Shown here: positions 23,948 through 33,902 of the stretch, piece by piece
How positions within the stretch are numbered: the stretch's first letter is position 1
How the letters are laid out: every line of letters starts with the position of its first letter
Assembly: GCA_902776935.1 (NCBI GenBank)
Contig: CACYRS010000013.1
Coordinates: forward strand, 1-53,323
Reading direction: 5' to 3'
DNA length: 53,323 nt
From: an uncultured Prevotellaceae bacterium
Lineage (GTDB): Bacteria; Bacteroidota; Bacteroidia; Bacteroidales; Bacteroidaceae
Position numbers and translations under genes: made by a program
Notes under the pieces: generated by a model
What the model was told of the DNA's origin: nothing
The model's database searches: none
The model's input: only the letters and a program-made list of their open reading frames with translations

Positions 23948-26197
23948 TTGTTCATAGACGTTATCCTACCCCTGCCGCTTAACGGACTCTTTACCTATTC
24001 TGTGCCCACAGAGCATGTGCAGAAGGTAAAGACTGGTTGTCGTGTGGCAGTACCTTTCGGTAAGAACAAGACTTATGTAGGAATCGTTGCAAGGACTCAC
24101 AAAGAGGCTCTCCCTAAGGGCTTCAACATCAAGGACATCCTTCTGGTACTCGATGACACTCCCATACTCCTAGGCAATCAGTTGAAGTTGTGGAAATGGA
24201 TATCCGAATATTACATGTCACCTATTGGAGAGGTCTATAAGGCAGCACTTCCATCAGGTCTTAAGGCAGAGGATGGCTACAAGCCCAAGACAGAGACGTA
24301 CATCCGTCTTACTCCCAATTTCCGTAACGAGAGGAGTCTGCATATCGCGATAGATATGCTGCAGCGGGCGGCAAAACAACAGTCTGCCTTCATTGACTAT
24401 CTGAACCTCTCTGGATGGGCTGAGGGGAAACCCATTGAGATAACGCGCGACGAACTCATTAACCAAGGACATGCTCTTCCGATAATCTCTGCACTTCAGA
24501 AACGAGGTTTGCTGGAAGTGTACGAGAAGGAAGTGGGACGTCTGAATATTTATGCGGAGCCACATCTGGAGAGGACAAAACCGCTCAGCGATGCGCAGCA
24601 GGATGCATATAACAATATTCAGTTTTCCTTTCTAAAGAAATCTGTTACCCTGCTTCACGGCGTCACGTCGAGTGGCAAGACAGAGATTTACATCCATCTT
24701 ATACGTCAGGCGATAGAGAAGAAACAACAGGTGCTCTATCTTTTACCAGAGATAGCACTAACGGTGCAAATCATGGATCGACTGAGACATGTCTTTGGTG
24801 ATCGTCTGGGGATATATCACTCAAAGTATTCCGATGCCGAAAGAGTGGAGATGTGGCAGAAGCTGTTGTCGGCAGATCCCTACGATGTAATACTTGGTGC
24901 CAGGAGTGCGGTGTTCCTGCCATTCCAACATCTGGGACTGGTGATCGTAGACGAAGAACACGAAACGTCATATAAGCAACAAGACCCTGCTCCACGATAT
25001 CATGCACGCAGTGCTGCAATAATGCTTGCACAGATGTATGATGCCAAAGTCTTATTAGGTACAGCCACCCCTTCTATAGAGTCATATCATAATGCCAAGA
25101 TCGGGAAATACGGTCTTGTGGAGCTTTTCCAGCGGTACAAGGGAATAGAACTGCCCGAGATACAGGTTGTTGACATCAAGGACCTGCAGCACCGTAAGAT
25201 GATGAACGGACCTTTCTCTTCTTTATTATTAAGAGAGGTACGCGAGGCATTGGAACGAGGCGAACAGGCAATACTCTTCCAGAACCGAAGGGGGTATGCT
25301 CCAATGATAGAATGTAAGCAGTGTGGATGGGTGCCTCATTGTCAGCATTGTGACGTGTCGCTTACGTTGCATCGTAATCTTAATAAGCTGACATGCCATT
25401 ACTGCGGTTATACCTACCAGGTGCCTACAGAATGTCCGAATTGCGGTTGTACACAGCTACAGACACGCGGATATGGCACAGAGAAGATAGAAGACCAGTT
25501 GCACGAAATCTTACCTGAGGCACGTATCGCCCGTATGGATCTCGATACCACCCGTACTCGTCAGGCTTACGAACGTATAATAGCAGACTTCTCAGCAGGA
25601 CGTACTAACCTGCTCATCGGTACCCAGATGATTTCCAAAGGATTAGATTTTGACAAGGTCAGCGTAGTTGGAATTCTTAATGCCGACACGATGCTTAACT
25701 ATCCTGACTTCAGGGCTTATGAACACGCCTTTACCATGATGGCCCAGGTGAGTGGAAGGGCAGGACGTAAGGGACGACGCGGACTTGTGGTACTACAGAC
25801 AAAGAGCCCTGATCTTCCAATCATACAACAGGTGGTTCGCAATGACTACTCTGCTTTTTACAAGACCCTGATTGCTGAGCGACAGCAATTTCATTACCCG
25901 CCTTATTACCGTCTTGTATATGTATATATAAAGCACAAGCAGGAGAAAATGGCAGAATCAGCAGGTATGGAGATCGGGAGAATCCTCCGACAGTGGTTCG
26001 GAGCACGTGTACTGGGCCCAGACAAACCAGCAATCGCAAAAGTCAAGTCACTGGCTATCCGTAAGCTGGTACTGAAATGCGAACTGGGACTTAACATGGC
26101 TGATGTGCGCAAATATTTAGCGCTTGCCCAGCAGCAGTTACTGCAAGACAAGCGCTATGTGTCGCTTCAAATCTATTTCGACGTAGATCCTTTATAA
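23948..26197 (+). CDS. priA: Primosomal protein N' (PriA helicase)
   Basis: PriA is the 3'-5' helicase that restarts stalled replication forks. The 749-residue protein shows the 3'-binding domain (FIDVILPLPLNGLFTYSVP), Walker A HGVTSSGKTEIY, Walker B VIVDEEHETSYKQ, and the zinc-binding insert with eight cysteines in four CxxC pairs (CKQC, CQHC, CHYC, CPNC). Helicase motifs V-VI follow (MISKGLDFDKVSVV, QVSGRAGRKGRRG). The start must be the TTG at 23948: an in-frame TAG lies two codons upstream and no ATG or GTG precedes the conserved FIDVILP. It overlaps the porin gene on the opposite strand by 6 bp at the 3' end. Confidence 0.95.
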   Translation: MFIDVILPLPLNGLFTYSVPTEHVQKVKTGCRVAVPFGKNKTYVGIVARTHKEALPKGFNIKDILLVLDDTPILLGNQLKLWKWISEYYMSPIGEVYKAALPSGLKAEDGYKPKTETYIRLTPNFRNERSLHIAIDMLQRAAKQQSAFIDYLNLSGWAEGKPIEITRDELINQGHALPIISALQKRGLLEVYEKEVGRLNIYAEPHLERTKPLSDAQQDAYNNIQFSFLKKSVTLLHGVTSSGKTEIYIHLIRQAIEKKQQVLYLLPEIALTVQIMDRLRHVFGDRLGIYHSKYSDAERVEMWQKLLSADPYDVILGARSAVFLPFQHLGLVIVDEEHETSYKQQDPAPRYHARSAAIMLAQMYDAKVLLGTATPSIESYHNAKIGKYGLVELFQRYKGIELPEIQVVDIKDLQHRKMMNGPFSSLLLREVREALERGEQAILFQNRRGYAPMIECKQCGWVPHCQHCDVSLTLHRNLNKLTCHYCGYTYQVPTECPNCGCTQLQTRGYGTEKIEDQLHEILPEARIARMDLDTTRTRQAYERIIADFSAGRTNLLIGTQMISKGLDFDKVSVVGILNADTMLNYPDFRAYEHAFTMMAQVSGRAGRKGRRGLVVLQTKSPDLPIIQQVVRNDYSAFYKTLIAERQQFHYPPYYRLVYVYIKHKQEKMAESAGMEIGRILRQWFGARVLGPDKPAIAKVKSLAIRKLVLKCELGLNMADVRKYLALAQQQLLQDKRYVSLQIYFDVDPL

Positions 26198-27739
26198 TGT
26201 AAGCTCGCAACCTATACCGAGTACGCGGTTGGTACGGGTGAAAGAGTCGCTGATAAGTGGCTCCTTATAGGTTACACGGTCATAATTCTCGTAGTTGGTC
26301 TGGAAATATCCAGCCTTAAGAGTAACGATATCACTGGCTTTGTAGTTGAAACCGAAGCCTACACTTGAGCTGTTGACAACAAACGACATATCGTTCATAT
26401 ACTCATCGGTGAGCTGATAGCGTGTCACCTGTACACCACCAGAAACGGTGAGTCTGTCTGTGATATCCCACTCTGCACCTGCGAGATACTCATTGGTATC
26501 ACCACCAAGAAGATCCTGGCTGTTGTTATACCAGCTGGCCTTCTTGTCGAAGAAATGGTGGTAGCCGAGGTTCAGACGTACAGCGTCGGTAACATTCCAC
26601 ATTGCACCAACAGCAAGCTGGGCAGGAGAGTCCTCATCAACCTTCTCACCGTCACGGAACTTGTTTACTGCTGCTATCTCACTGGCCTCATTTACCGTTG
26701 ATTCGTTCTTCATGTGAATCTGGGTCTTAAACTCATATTTCGCAGCGATATTGAATTTGCCAAAGCGATAGTCAATACCAATAATAGGAGCCACGCCAAC
26801 TGACGACTGGTTACAGAGCAGGTTCACACCCTGTGAGTATTTCTGCAGTGCATTGAGACTCTGACTGGTACCTTGGAGCTGAGCGCCCATGCCTTCGAGC
26901 TGTGCCTTCATGGCAACTAGTTCTGGCAGTTCTCCATACTGGGAAATTTTATCATTAACCTGAGCAAGATTGGTGTTTACGGTAGAGATACCTCCATCAA
27001 CCAGTGCTGTTGCTGACTGCATGAAACTGCCGAAGTCTACGTAACCACCAGCAGTTTTTACCTGTATGTTGCTGATCTTAGCCTTGTATGTGGCATTACC
27101 GTAGAGCAGTCTAAGACCACCGTATACAGAGAGGTCGGGTGTAATCTTATATGCTGCTCCCAACTGGAATCCGAAATAATACTGACGGCCTTGCATATAT
27201 CCGTCCATGTCATAGCCGGAAACACCAGGTGCCGTCTGTCCGAGTGCTGTGGCAAGTTTGTCAAGTCCGGCGAGCTGGTTGGCTATTCCACCTACAACAC
27301 TCTCGAAAGAACCCAGACCATCGGCAAACTCACAGCTGCCGCCACCGCCAGGTACAGAGAAGTTGAACTGAATGCTCCAGTCACCTTTATTATATGCTGC
27401 CTGAATAGAGGGGATGCAAGGTGCATCTGCAACACCTTCGAATGTCTTTTTTGTAAGACCACCATTCTTACGGCCTAAGGCAAACACAGGATTGTTGCTT
27501 GTAATGGTACGTGTCTGATGAGCGTACTGCCAGTTGAATCCGAGATGAAATCCTTCTGGAAGGAAAGCAACACCTGCAGGATTGCTGTAAACACCGTCAA
27601 GACCTATTGCTGCATCACGCGCAGGATTGCGCAGAAAATCAATACTCTGGTTTGTGTTGGTTAAGATACCACCTGCTGTGGCTGTGGTTGTCATTGCAGT
27701 CAGCATCACGCTGGCAATAATTGCATTAATTTTGTTCAT
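26192..27739 (-). CDS. FadL/OmpP1-family outer-membrane transporter
   Basis: The 515-residue protein is an outer-membrane barrel of the FadL family, which takes up long-chain fatty acids or other hydrophobic compounds. It has a signal peptide (MNKINAIIASVMLTAMTTTATAGG), the N-terminal hatch with DGVYSNPAGVAFLPEGF (the NPAG motif) and a long run of beta strands to RTNRVLGIGCELTL. Residues ~240-300 contain a long, probably helical, insertion (TALVDGGISTVNTNLAQVNDKISQ) that is less usual. It has its own promoter (-7 at 27771-27778) and is separated from the upstream hydrolase gene by a terminator. Confidence 0.9.
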   Translation of the reverse strand: MNKINAIIASVMLTAMTTTATAGGILTNTNQSIDFLRNPARDAAIGLDGVYSNPAGVAFLPEGFHLGFNWQYAHQTRTITSNNPVFALGRKNGGLTKKTFEGVADAPCIPSIQAAYNKGDWSIQFNFSVPGGGGSCEFADGLGSFESVVGGIANQLAGLDKLATALGQTAPGVSGYDMDGYMQGRQYYFGFQLGAAYKITPDLSVYGGLRLLYGNATYKAKISNIQVKTAGGYVDFGSFMQSATALVDGGISTVNTNLAQVNDKISQYGELPELVAMKAQLEGMGAQLQGTSQSLNALQKYSQGVNLLCNQSSVGVAPIIGIDYRFGKFNIAAKYEFKTQIHMKNESTVNEASEIAAVNKFRDGEKVDEDSPAQLAVGAMWNVTDAVRLNLGYHHFFDKKASWYNNSQDLLGGDTNEYLAGAEWDITDRLTVSGGVQVTRYQLTDEYMNDMSFVVNSSSVGFGFNYKASDIVTLKAGYFQTNYENYDRVTYKEPLISDSFTRTNRVLGIGCELTL

Positions 27740-27770
27740 AATCCTAAAAACATCTTAAAAAAATCGGGTG

Positions 27771-27778
27771 CAAAGGTA
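27771..27778 (-). promoter_or_regulatory. -7 box of the FadL-type gene
   Basis: TACCTTTG on the minus strand lies 31 bp before the ATG. No clear -33 box is found at 20 bp. Confidence 0.55.
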
Positions 27779-27843
27779 AGATGTTTGTTCTAAACTATGC
27801 CGTTTGCGCACACAAAGTTAACGAAGTTTAACGAATAATGCAC

Positions 27844-27865
27844 AAAAAGCTGCACAGATGTGCAG
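27844..27865 (-). terminator. Terminator after the 7TM-HD gene, within GTGCAGTTTT repeats
   Basis: On the minus strand CTGCAC pairs with GTGCAG around a four-base loop and is followed by CTTTTT. It lies ~45 bp beyond the stop codon at 27909. The same stem arm is repeated: TGCAGTTTT occurs at 27861, 27871 and 27902, which could offer alternative hairpins. Confidence 0.65.
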
Positions 27866-27908
27866 TTTTGTGCAGTTTTTGCACACAAATATACGCAAGT
27901 GTGCAGTT

Positions 27909-29960
27909 TTACTTCTTCAGTTCAGGATATGATACACGAGTGTGATAGATGGTCTTAAGTTTCTCTATAAGCACCGTCTTGGCATACTGGATATCACGGA
28001 ATGTGATAGGGCACTCCTTGAAATAGCCCTCTTCCACCTGACCGTCTATGATACGGTTTACCAGATCGCGTATACTCTTCTCTGTATAATCCGACAGTGA
28101 TCGTGATGCGGCCTCTACACTGTCAGTCATCATCAGTATCGCCTGTTCCTTTGTAAAGGGATTAGGACCTGGATATGTAAAGAGCAAGTCATCCACAGCC
28201 TCATCCGGGAAGGCGTTTTTCTGTTGTACATAGAAATATTTGGCTTTTCCCTGTCCGTGATGAGTGGATATGAATTCCTTGATGACATCAGGAAGATTAT
28301 ACTTTTCGGCAAGCTTCAATCCGTCTGTGACATGCCTGATGATTGTCTGGGCACTGTCAATATAGCTCATTCCCTCATGAGGGTTAACGCCGGATTGGTT
28401 CTCTGTAAAATATATAGGATTAGGAATCTTACCGATATCATGATAGATTGCACCTGTACGCACCAGCTGACTCTTTGCACCTATCTTACGCGCAATCTCA
28501 CCTGCCAGATTAGCTACCTGAATAGAGTGGTTGAAAGTACCTGGGGCCACCTCACTCATCCTACGGAGCAGATCCTTGTTCATGTCTGAAAGCTCAATAA
28601 GGGTGATGTTTGACGTAAAACCGAATGTCTTCTCTATCAGATAAAGCAGAGGGTATGAGCAGAACAATAACAGGCCGTTGATGGCAAGATAGTTGAACTC
28701 TCCATAGTCAATCTTTGTAAAGCTATTATCGCGAATCCACGCCAACGACAGGTTTACAACAGCCGCTGCAACCGTAACGAGCACAGCCGTCCAGAAAAGC
28801 TGAGACCGGCTTGACAGTTCGCGCAGAGAATAAATTGCCACAAGTCCTGCCACAGCCTCGACAGCAATAAACTCCATAGGATGTTGCAGTACACTTGCAC
28901 ATATCATAATCATTATTGCATGTGCTACGAAGGCTGTGCGAGAATCCATAAACACACGGATGAATATCGGCACCATCGCAAACGGGATGATATAAACATG
29001 TAGTACATTATGCTCCACCATAACCGATGAGATTGTAGTGAAGAGTATAATGAGTGCATATAACATCGTAAGTGCACGTGGCTTGTCAAAATAGTCCTTG
29101 CGGAATAATGTGAGGAATACGGTGAAACATATCACAAGTACAGATACGTAAAGAATCTGTCCCATGATGGTGACACTTATCTGCTGGGCGTTCTTCTCCC
29201 TACGTTCCTGTTCTTTCTGGAAAGACAGGAGCACTTCGTATGTCTTGGCATCTACGATATCTCCACGATCGATAATCTTCTGTCCACGTTGTACCAGTCC
29301 GCTAGCCAATGGAATACTGTTATGAAGATCACTTAGAACAGCCTCACTGCGGTCCTTGTCAAAGATAAGATTAGGGGTGATATAGTCGTTAAGACTACAT
29401 TTCTGCAGGATATCCCTATGACTGGATATCATCGGGTCAAGGAACAGCATTTCATAGGCAGTTACCGTAGAGTAAATATTACTTATCTGCACACTCACTG
29501 CATTCCTGCTGCTTACAACACGTATCATCTGTGTTGTATCCCTGTTATATTGTGCATAATCGGCATTACTCATGACGCCCTTCTGGTATATTTGATGCAG
29601 GCGATTTACGATAATGCTAATATAATCATCGGTCAAACCTGGGATTCCCTTATTATAGTCCGTCATAAACTGCCGTATCTGTACTCCCTCGGTCTCTTTA
29701 TTATAATTGAAATAAGGCTCATACAGACCCATCATAGAGTCACGCTCAGCCTTTACTGCATCTTCGCTCTTATATACGGGGAAGTCGAATGGCGCCTTAA
29801 GGTCTGCATGTATCCAGGGTCTTCCTTTCTCAATCTTAAAACTGTTCTGATGGTCACGGGGCATGAACCAGACTATCACAGCTACTGTAGCAACAACAAA
29901 ACCACAGCGGATAAGAAAATCCCGCCAGGTTATATCTGTTTTGAGATTGAAAAATGTCAT
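27909..29960 (-). CDS. 7TM-HD membrane phosphohydrolase (PgpH-like)
   Basis: This 683-residue protein has the layout of 7TMR-HD proteins: a first TM (FVVATVAVIVWFM), a large extracytoplasmic domain (~60-270), seven closely spaced TMs (~280-460) and a cytoplasmic HD domain. The HD motifs are H in NHSIQVANLAGEIARKIG, HD in IYHDIGKIPNP, HHG in STHHGQGKAKYF and D in MMTDSVEAASRS. PgpH of Listeria, the best-studied member, degrades cyclic di-AMP. The same activity is likely but not proven here. I start at MTFFNLKTD (29960); an earlier in-frame ATG lies inside the -7 box. Confidence 0.9.
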   Translation of the reverse strand: MTFFNLKTDITWRDFLIRCGFVVATVAVIVWFMPRDHQNSFKIEKGRPWIHADLKAPFDFPVYKSEDAVKAERDSMMGLYEPYFNYNKETEGVQIRQFMTDYNKGIPGLTDDYISIIVNRLHQIYQKGVMSNADYAQYNRDTTQMIRVVSSRNAVSVQISNIYSTVTAYEMLFLDPMISSHRDILQKCSLNDYITPNLIFDKDRSEAVLSDLHNSIPLASGLVQRGQKIIDRGDIVDAKTYEVLLSFQKEQERREKNAQQISVTIMGQILYVSVLVICFTVFLTLFRKDYFDKPRALTMLYALIILFTTISSVMVEHNVLHVYIIPFAMVPIFIRVFMDSRTAFVAHAIMIMICASVLQHPMEFIAVEAVAGLVAIYSLRELSSRSQLFWTAVLVTVAAAVVNLSLAWIRDNSFTKIDYGEFNYLAINGLLLFCSYPLLYLIEKTFGFTSNITLIELSDMNKDLLRRMSEVAPGTFNHSIQVANLAGEIARKIGAKSQLVRTGAIYHDIGKIPNPIYFTENQSGVNPHEGMSYIDSAQTIIRHVTDGLKLAEKYNLPDVIKEFISTHHGQGKAKYFYVQQKNAFPDEAVDDLLFTYPGPNPFTKEQAILMMTDSVEAASRSLSDYTEKSIRDLVNRIIDGQVEEGYFKECPITFRDIQYAKTVLIEKLKTIYHTRVSYPELKK

Positions 29961-29978
29961 AATCGCAGTATTTTGGTG

Positions 29979-29986
29979 CAAAGATA
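29979..29986 (-). promoter_or_regulatory. -7 box of the 7TM-HD gene
   Basis: TATCTTTG on the minus strand ends 18 bp before the ATG at 29960. A heptad repeat lies directly upstream in the -33 area. Confidence 0.6.
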
Positions 29987-29993
29987 CAAAATA

Positions 29994-30014
29994 ATTGAGA
30001 ATTGAGAATTGAGA
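29994..30014 (+). repeat. Three 7-bp repeats between the 7TM-HD and gltX promoters
   Basis: ATTGAGA is repeated three times perfectly, plus four more matching bases. The block lies between the two divergent -7 boxes and so covers both -33 regions. Confidence 0.85.
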
Positions 30015-30030
30015 ATTGGGATTTTTTTTG

Positions 30031-30038
30031 TAATTTTG
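30031..30038 (+). promoter_or_regulatory. -7 box of the gltX operon
   Basis: TAATTTTG lies 20 bp before the gltX ATG at 30059. The expected -33 position falls in the ATTGAGA repeat block. Confidence 0.55.
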
Positions 30039-30058
30039 CAGGCAAAATTGCTAATTAT

Positions 30059-31576
30059 ATGTCAGAAAGAAGAGTAAGAGTGCGTTTTGCACCAAGTCCT
30101 ACAGGTGCACTCCACATTGGCGGTGTGCGTACCGCATTATATAATTACCTATTTGCGAAACAGCATGGCGGTGACCTCGTTTTCCGTATCGAAGATACTG
30201 ATAGCAATCGTTTTGTGCCTGGCGCAGAAGAGTATATCATCGAGTCATTCAAATGGCTCGGCATCAAATTTGATGAGGGTGTGAGCTTTGGTGGCGACAA
30301 GGGGCCTTATCGTCAGAGTGAGCGTCGTGATATCTATAAGAAATATGTTCAGCAGCTGCTGGATGCCGACAAGGCATACATAGCTTTCGATACTCCTGAG
30401 GAGTTGGAGGCAAAGCGTGCTGAGATACAGAATTTCCAGTACGACTGCCACACCCGCAGTCAGATGCGTAACTCTCTGACCCTTCCAAAGGAAGAGGTAG
30501 AACAGCTCATTGCCGATGGTAAGCAATATGTTGTCCGATTTAAGATTGATGCCGGTGAGGAGGTTCTTGTCAACGATCTTATCCGTGGTGAGGTTCGCGT
30601 GAAGACAGATATCCTCGACGACAAGGTGCTCTATAAGAGTGCTGACCAGTTGCCTACTTATCACCTCGCAAATATCGTCGACGATCATCTGATGGAGATA
30701 TCCCATGTTATCCGTGGTGAGGAGTGGTTGCCAAGTGCACCTCTTCATGTACTGCTTTATAAGGCTTTTGGCTGGGAGGATACGATGCCTCAGTTTGCTC
30801 ATCTGCCTCTGTTGTTGAAGCCTGACGGTAAGGGAAAACTCTCTAAGCGCGATGGTGACCGTCTGGGATTCCCTGTATTCCCATTGCTCTGGAAAGATCC
30901 AAAGAGCGGTGAGACATCACGAGGATATCGTGAGGATGGCTATTTCCCCGAGGCTGTCATCAACTTCCTGGCTCTCTTAGGATGGAATCCTGGCACAGAA
31001 CAGGAGATATTCTCTCTCGACGAGCTCGTACCTCTCTTTGATATCTCGAAGTGTTCAAAGGCTGGTGCCAAGTTCGCTTTTGAAAAGGCAATATGGTTCA
31101 ACCACGAGTATATCCTTATGAAGTCAAACGAAGAGATTGCATCTCTCTTCGAACCTATCGTCAAGGAGCATTGTCCTCAGGAGACCTCAGAGCGTATCCT
31201 GAAGGTCACAGAGATGATGAAGGATCGTGTATCGTTTGTTCATGAGTTGTGGCCACTCTGCTCATTCTTCTTCGAGGCTCCGACAGCTTACGACGAGAAG
31301 ACAGCAAAGAAGCGCTGGAAGGAAGATTCTGCACAGGTGATGACAGAGCTTATCAGTGTTCTCGAAGGCATCGACGACTTCTCTCTTGAGAATCAGGAAC
31401 AGATTGTTCATGCGTGGGTAGAGCAGAAGGAATATAAGCTTGGTAATGTTATGAACGCCTGGCGCCTTACTCTCGTTGGCGAGGGCAAGGGTCCCGGAAT
31501 GTTTGATATCTCGTCATTCCTTGGCAAGGAGGAGACAATAGCCCGTATGCGACGTGCCATCGAAGTGCTTGGATAA
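30059..31576 (+). CDS. gltX: Glutamyl-tRNA synthetase
   Basis: GltX charges tRNA-Glu with glutamate. The 505-residue class I synthetase starts at [10 protein letters not shown], shown by the family N-terminus; upstream in-frame ATGs lie in the promoter region. It has the HIGH-type motif [19 protein letters not shown], the KMSKS-type motif KLSKRDGD and a C-terminal anticodon-binding domain. It overlaps the kdtA start by one base (TAATG), so the two are coupled. Confidence 0.97.
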   Translation: MSERRVRVRFAPSPTGALHIGGVRTALYNYLFAKQHGGDLVFRIEDTDSNRFVPGAEEYIIESFKWLGIKFDEGVSFGGDKGPYRQSERRDIYKKYVQQLLDADKAYIAFDTPEELEAKRAEIQNFQYDCHTRSQMRNSLTLPKEEVEQLIADGKQYVVRFKIDAGEEVLVNDLIRGEVRVKTDILDDKVLYKSADQLPTYHLANIVDDHLMEISHVIRGEEWLPSAPLHVLLYKAFGWEDTMPQFAHLPLLLKPDGKGKLSKRDGDRLGFPVFPLLWKDPKSGETSRGYREDGYFPEAVINFLALLGWNPGTEQEIFSLDELVPLFDISKCSKAGAKFAFEKAIWFNHEYILMKSNEEIASLFEPIVKEHCPQETSERILKVTEMMKDRVSFVHELWPLCSFFFEAPTAYDEKTAKKRWKEDSAQVMTELISVLEGIDDFSLENQEQIVHAWVEQKEYKLGNVMNAWRLTLVGEGKGPGMFDISSFLGKEETIARMRRAIEVLG

Positions 31577-32799
31577 TGTATAACGTCTTCATATATCTCT
31601 ACCTGCTTGGTGTGGCGATCATCAGTCGCTTCAACGAGAAGGTGCGCAAGATGTGGCGTGGTGAGCGCGAGGCATTCAGCATCCTCAAGGAGAAAGTTGA
31701 CCCTGAGGCAAAGTACGTGTGGTTTCATGCAGCCTCTCTCGGAGAGTTCGAACAGGGCAGGCCTCTCATGGAACAGTTGCGTCGCGAGCATCCTGAATAC
31801 AAGATCCTCCTGACGTTCTTTTCTCCTTCAGGCTATGAGGTGCGTAAGAATTACGAGGGAGCAGATATCATTACATATCTCCCTATTGATACTATCACCA
31901 ACGCACGAAGATTCCTCAGACTTGTACATCCTGTGATGGCATTCTTCATCAAGTACGAGTTCTGGTATAACTACCTGCATATCCTTAAGCATCGTAATAT
32001 ACCGGTATATAGTGTGTCGAGTATCTTCCGCCCTGATCAGGTGTTCTTTAAGTGGTATGGTCGTCAGTATGGACGTGTGCTCAACTGCTTTACCCATTTC
32101 TTTGTACAGAACGAGATTAGCAAGGAATTGTTGGCAAAGATAAGTATAACAAACACCACGATTGTTGGCGATACTCGTTTTGACCGTGTGCTCCAGATAA
32201 AGGAGGCTGCCAAGCAACTACCTGTCGTTGAAGCGTTCAAGCAGGATTATAAAGTATTTGTGGCTGGTAGCAGCTGGCCACCAGATGAGGAGATATTCAT
32301 CAAGTATTTTAATGAGCATAAGGACTGGAAGCTTATCATTGCTCCCCATGTCATTGGCGAGGATCATCTTCAGCAGATAGAAAAACTCCTGTCTGGAAGA
32401 AAGATTGTGCGTTATAAGGATTCCGCAGAGGCAGATGTGAAGGATGCAGAGGTGCTCATCATCAATTGCTATGGCCTTCTCTCAAGCATCTACCATTATG
32501 GTGATGTGGCTTATGTAGGTGGTGGCTTTGGTGTAGGCATTCATAATCTCCTGGAGGCAGCCGTATGGGATGTGCCGGTATTCTTCGGTCCCAACAATCA
32601 GAAGTTCCAGGAGGCTCAGGCTCTTAAGAAGAGCGGAGGCTTTGAGATTCATGACTATGAGGAGTTTGCCCGGATGATGGATCGTTTTGCTGCAGAGCCA
32701 GACCTCCTGAAAGAACAGGGTGCCAAGGCCGGACATTTCGTCAAGGGCCAGGCTGGCGCTACACAGAAGGTGCTGGCGGCTGTTGATTCACTTCTCTAG
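31576..32799 (+). CDS. waaA: 3-deoxy-D-manno-octulosonic acid (Kdo) transferase
   Basis: WaaA (KdtA) adds Kdo from CMP-Kdo to lipid A precursor at the inner membrane. The 407-residue protein has the N-terminal membrane anchor (VFIYLYLLGVAIISRF), the family signature WFHAASLGEFEQGRPLMEQLR with its acidic catalytic residue, KYEFWYNYLHILK, and the GT-B nucleotide-sugar site YVGGGFGVGIHNLLEAAVWDVPVFFGPN. It is translationally coupled to gltX and followed after 2 bp by a membrane phosphoesterase. Confidence 0.95.
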   Translation: MYNVFIYLYLLGVAIISRFNEKVRKMWRGEREAFSILKEKVDPEAKYVWFHAASLGEFEQGRPLMEQLRREHPEYKILLTFFSPSGYEVRKNYEGADIITYLPIDTITNARRFLRLVHPVMAFFIKYEFWYNYLHILKHRNIPVYSVSSIFRPDQVFFKWYGRQYGRVLNCFTHFFVQNEISKELLAKISITNTTIVGDTRFDRVLQIKEAAKQLPVVEAFKQDYKVFVAGSSWPPDEEIFIKYFNEHKDWKLIIAPHVIGEDHLQQIEKLLSGRKIVRYKDSAEADVKDAEVLIINCYGLLSSIYHYGDVAYVGGGFGVGIHNLLEAAVWDVPVFFGPNNQKFQEAQALKKSGGFEIHDYEEFARMMDRFAAEPDLLKEQGAKAGHFVKGQAGATQKVLAAVDSLL

Positions 32800-32801
32800 A
32801 G

Positions 32802-33902
32802 ATGAATAATAATTATATGTGGATGATACTGTTTATGGTATTGCCAATCCTGGCAATTGTATATATCGGTGGGCACATTTGGGCGATTCTTCCATTCACA
32901 TCCCTCTGGAAGTCGTTGATTATCATCATTCTTCTGCTTTGTTTCTCGCTGTTGTTCTTCTCCATCATGAGGAAGTTCGACACCATGCCTCTTCCTGTAT
33001 CACAGGTGATGTACGAGATTGGAACCTCGTCAATCATGATACTGCTTTATCTTGTCATGACTTTCCTGGTACTCGACCTGGGACGTTTGGTTCATATCGT
33101 CCCCAAGTCGATGCTCTATTATAACTGGCAGATGGCATCGGGCATTTTCGTGTTTATCTTCGCCATTTTCCTTTATGGCAATATCCATTATAGAAATAAG
33201 GTACGCGTAGCGCTGGAACTGAAATCCTCCAAACATCTGGCCAAAGACTATCGCATAGTGATGCTCTCTGACCTGCATGTGGGTTATCATAACACCCGTA
33301 AGGAACTGTCCCGATGGGTGGATTTGATAAATGCAGAGAATCCTGACTTTATTCTTATTGCAGGTGATATCATCGATGGAAGCATGCGCCCGTTGCTGGA
33401 GGAGCGGATGGTGGAGGAGTTCCATCGTATGAAGGCTCCTGTTTATGCCTGCTTAGGCAATCACGAGTATTATGCAGGTAATCCTGAGGCACAGCAGTTC
33501 TATAAGGATGCCGGTATCCGATTGCTCATCGATTCTGTGGCCCGGATAGATAGTTGCATCACAATCATTGGTCGCGATGACCGCACCAATATGCGTCGCA
33601 AACAGCTTAAGGACTATTCTGTGGATAAGAATAGCTATACCATAGTCCTCGATCATCAGCCATATAACCTGGATCGTGCCGAGGCAGCGGGTGTAGACTT
33701 CCAGCTTAGCGGGCATACCCATCGCGGACAGGTATGGCCCATCTCCTGGATTACCGATCGTATCTATGAGTGTTCATGGGGCAGCTACCAGCGTGGCAAG
33801 ACCCAGTTCTATGTCTCTTCGGGCATAGGCATCTGGGGAGGAAAGTTCCGCATCGGAACCCAGTCGGAATATATTGTTGCCGAGTTAAGAAGCGGAGAGT
33901 GA
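32802..33902 (+). CDS. Membrane-anchored metallophosphoesterase
   Basis: The 366-residue protein has four hydrophobic segments in its first ~130 residues, then a calcineurin-type phosphoesterase domain of the YaeI-like group. All metal-site motifs are present: MLSDLHVGYH, LIAGDIIDG, ACLGNHEYY, LDHQPYN and LSGHTHRGQ. The GxHTHxGQ form is typical of members acting on lipid-linked or envelope substrates. Directly following waaA, it could remove a phosphate or cleave a pyrophosphate in lipid A or undecaprenyl metabolism. LpxG of Chlamydia also has a membrane segment and this fold, but the match here is only by type. It overlaps the convergent BASS gene by 18 bp. Confidence 0.87.
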   Translation: MNNNYMWMILFMVLPILAIVYIGGHIWAILPFTSLWKSLIIIILLLCFSLLFFSIMRKFDTMPLPVSQVMYEIGTSSIMILLYLVMTFLVLDLGRLVHIVPKSMLYYNWQMASGIFVFIFAIFLYGNIHYRNKVRVALELKSSKHLAKDYRIVMLSDLHVGYHNTRKELSRWVDLINAENPDFILIAGDIIDGSMRPLLEERMVEEFHRMKAPVYACLGNHEYYAGNPEAQQFYKDAGIRLLIDSVARIDSCITIIGRDDRTNMRRKQLKDYSVDKNSYTIVLDHQPYNLDRAEAAGVDFQLSGHTHRGQVWPISWITDRIYECSWGSYQRGKTQFYVSSGIGIWGGKFRIGTQSEYIVAELRSGE

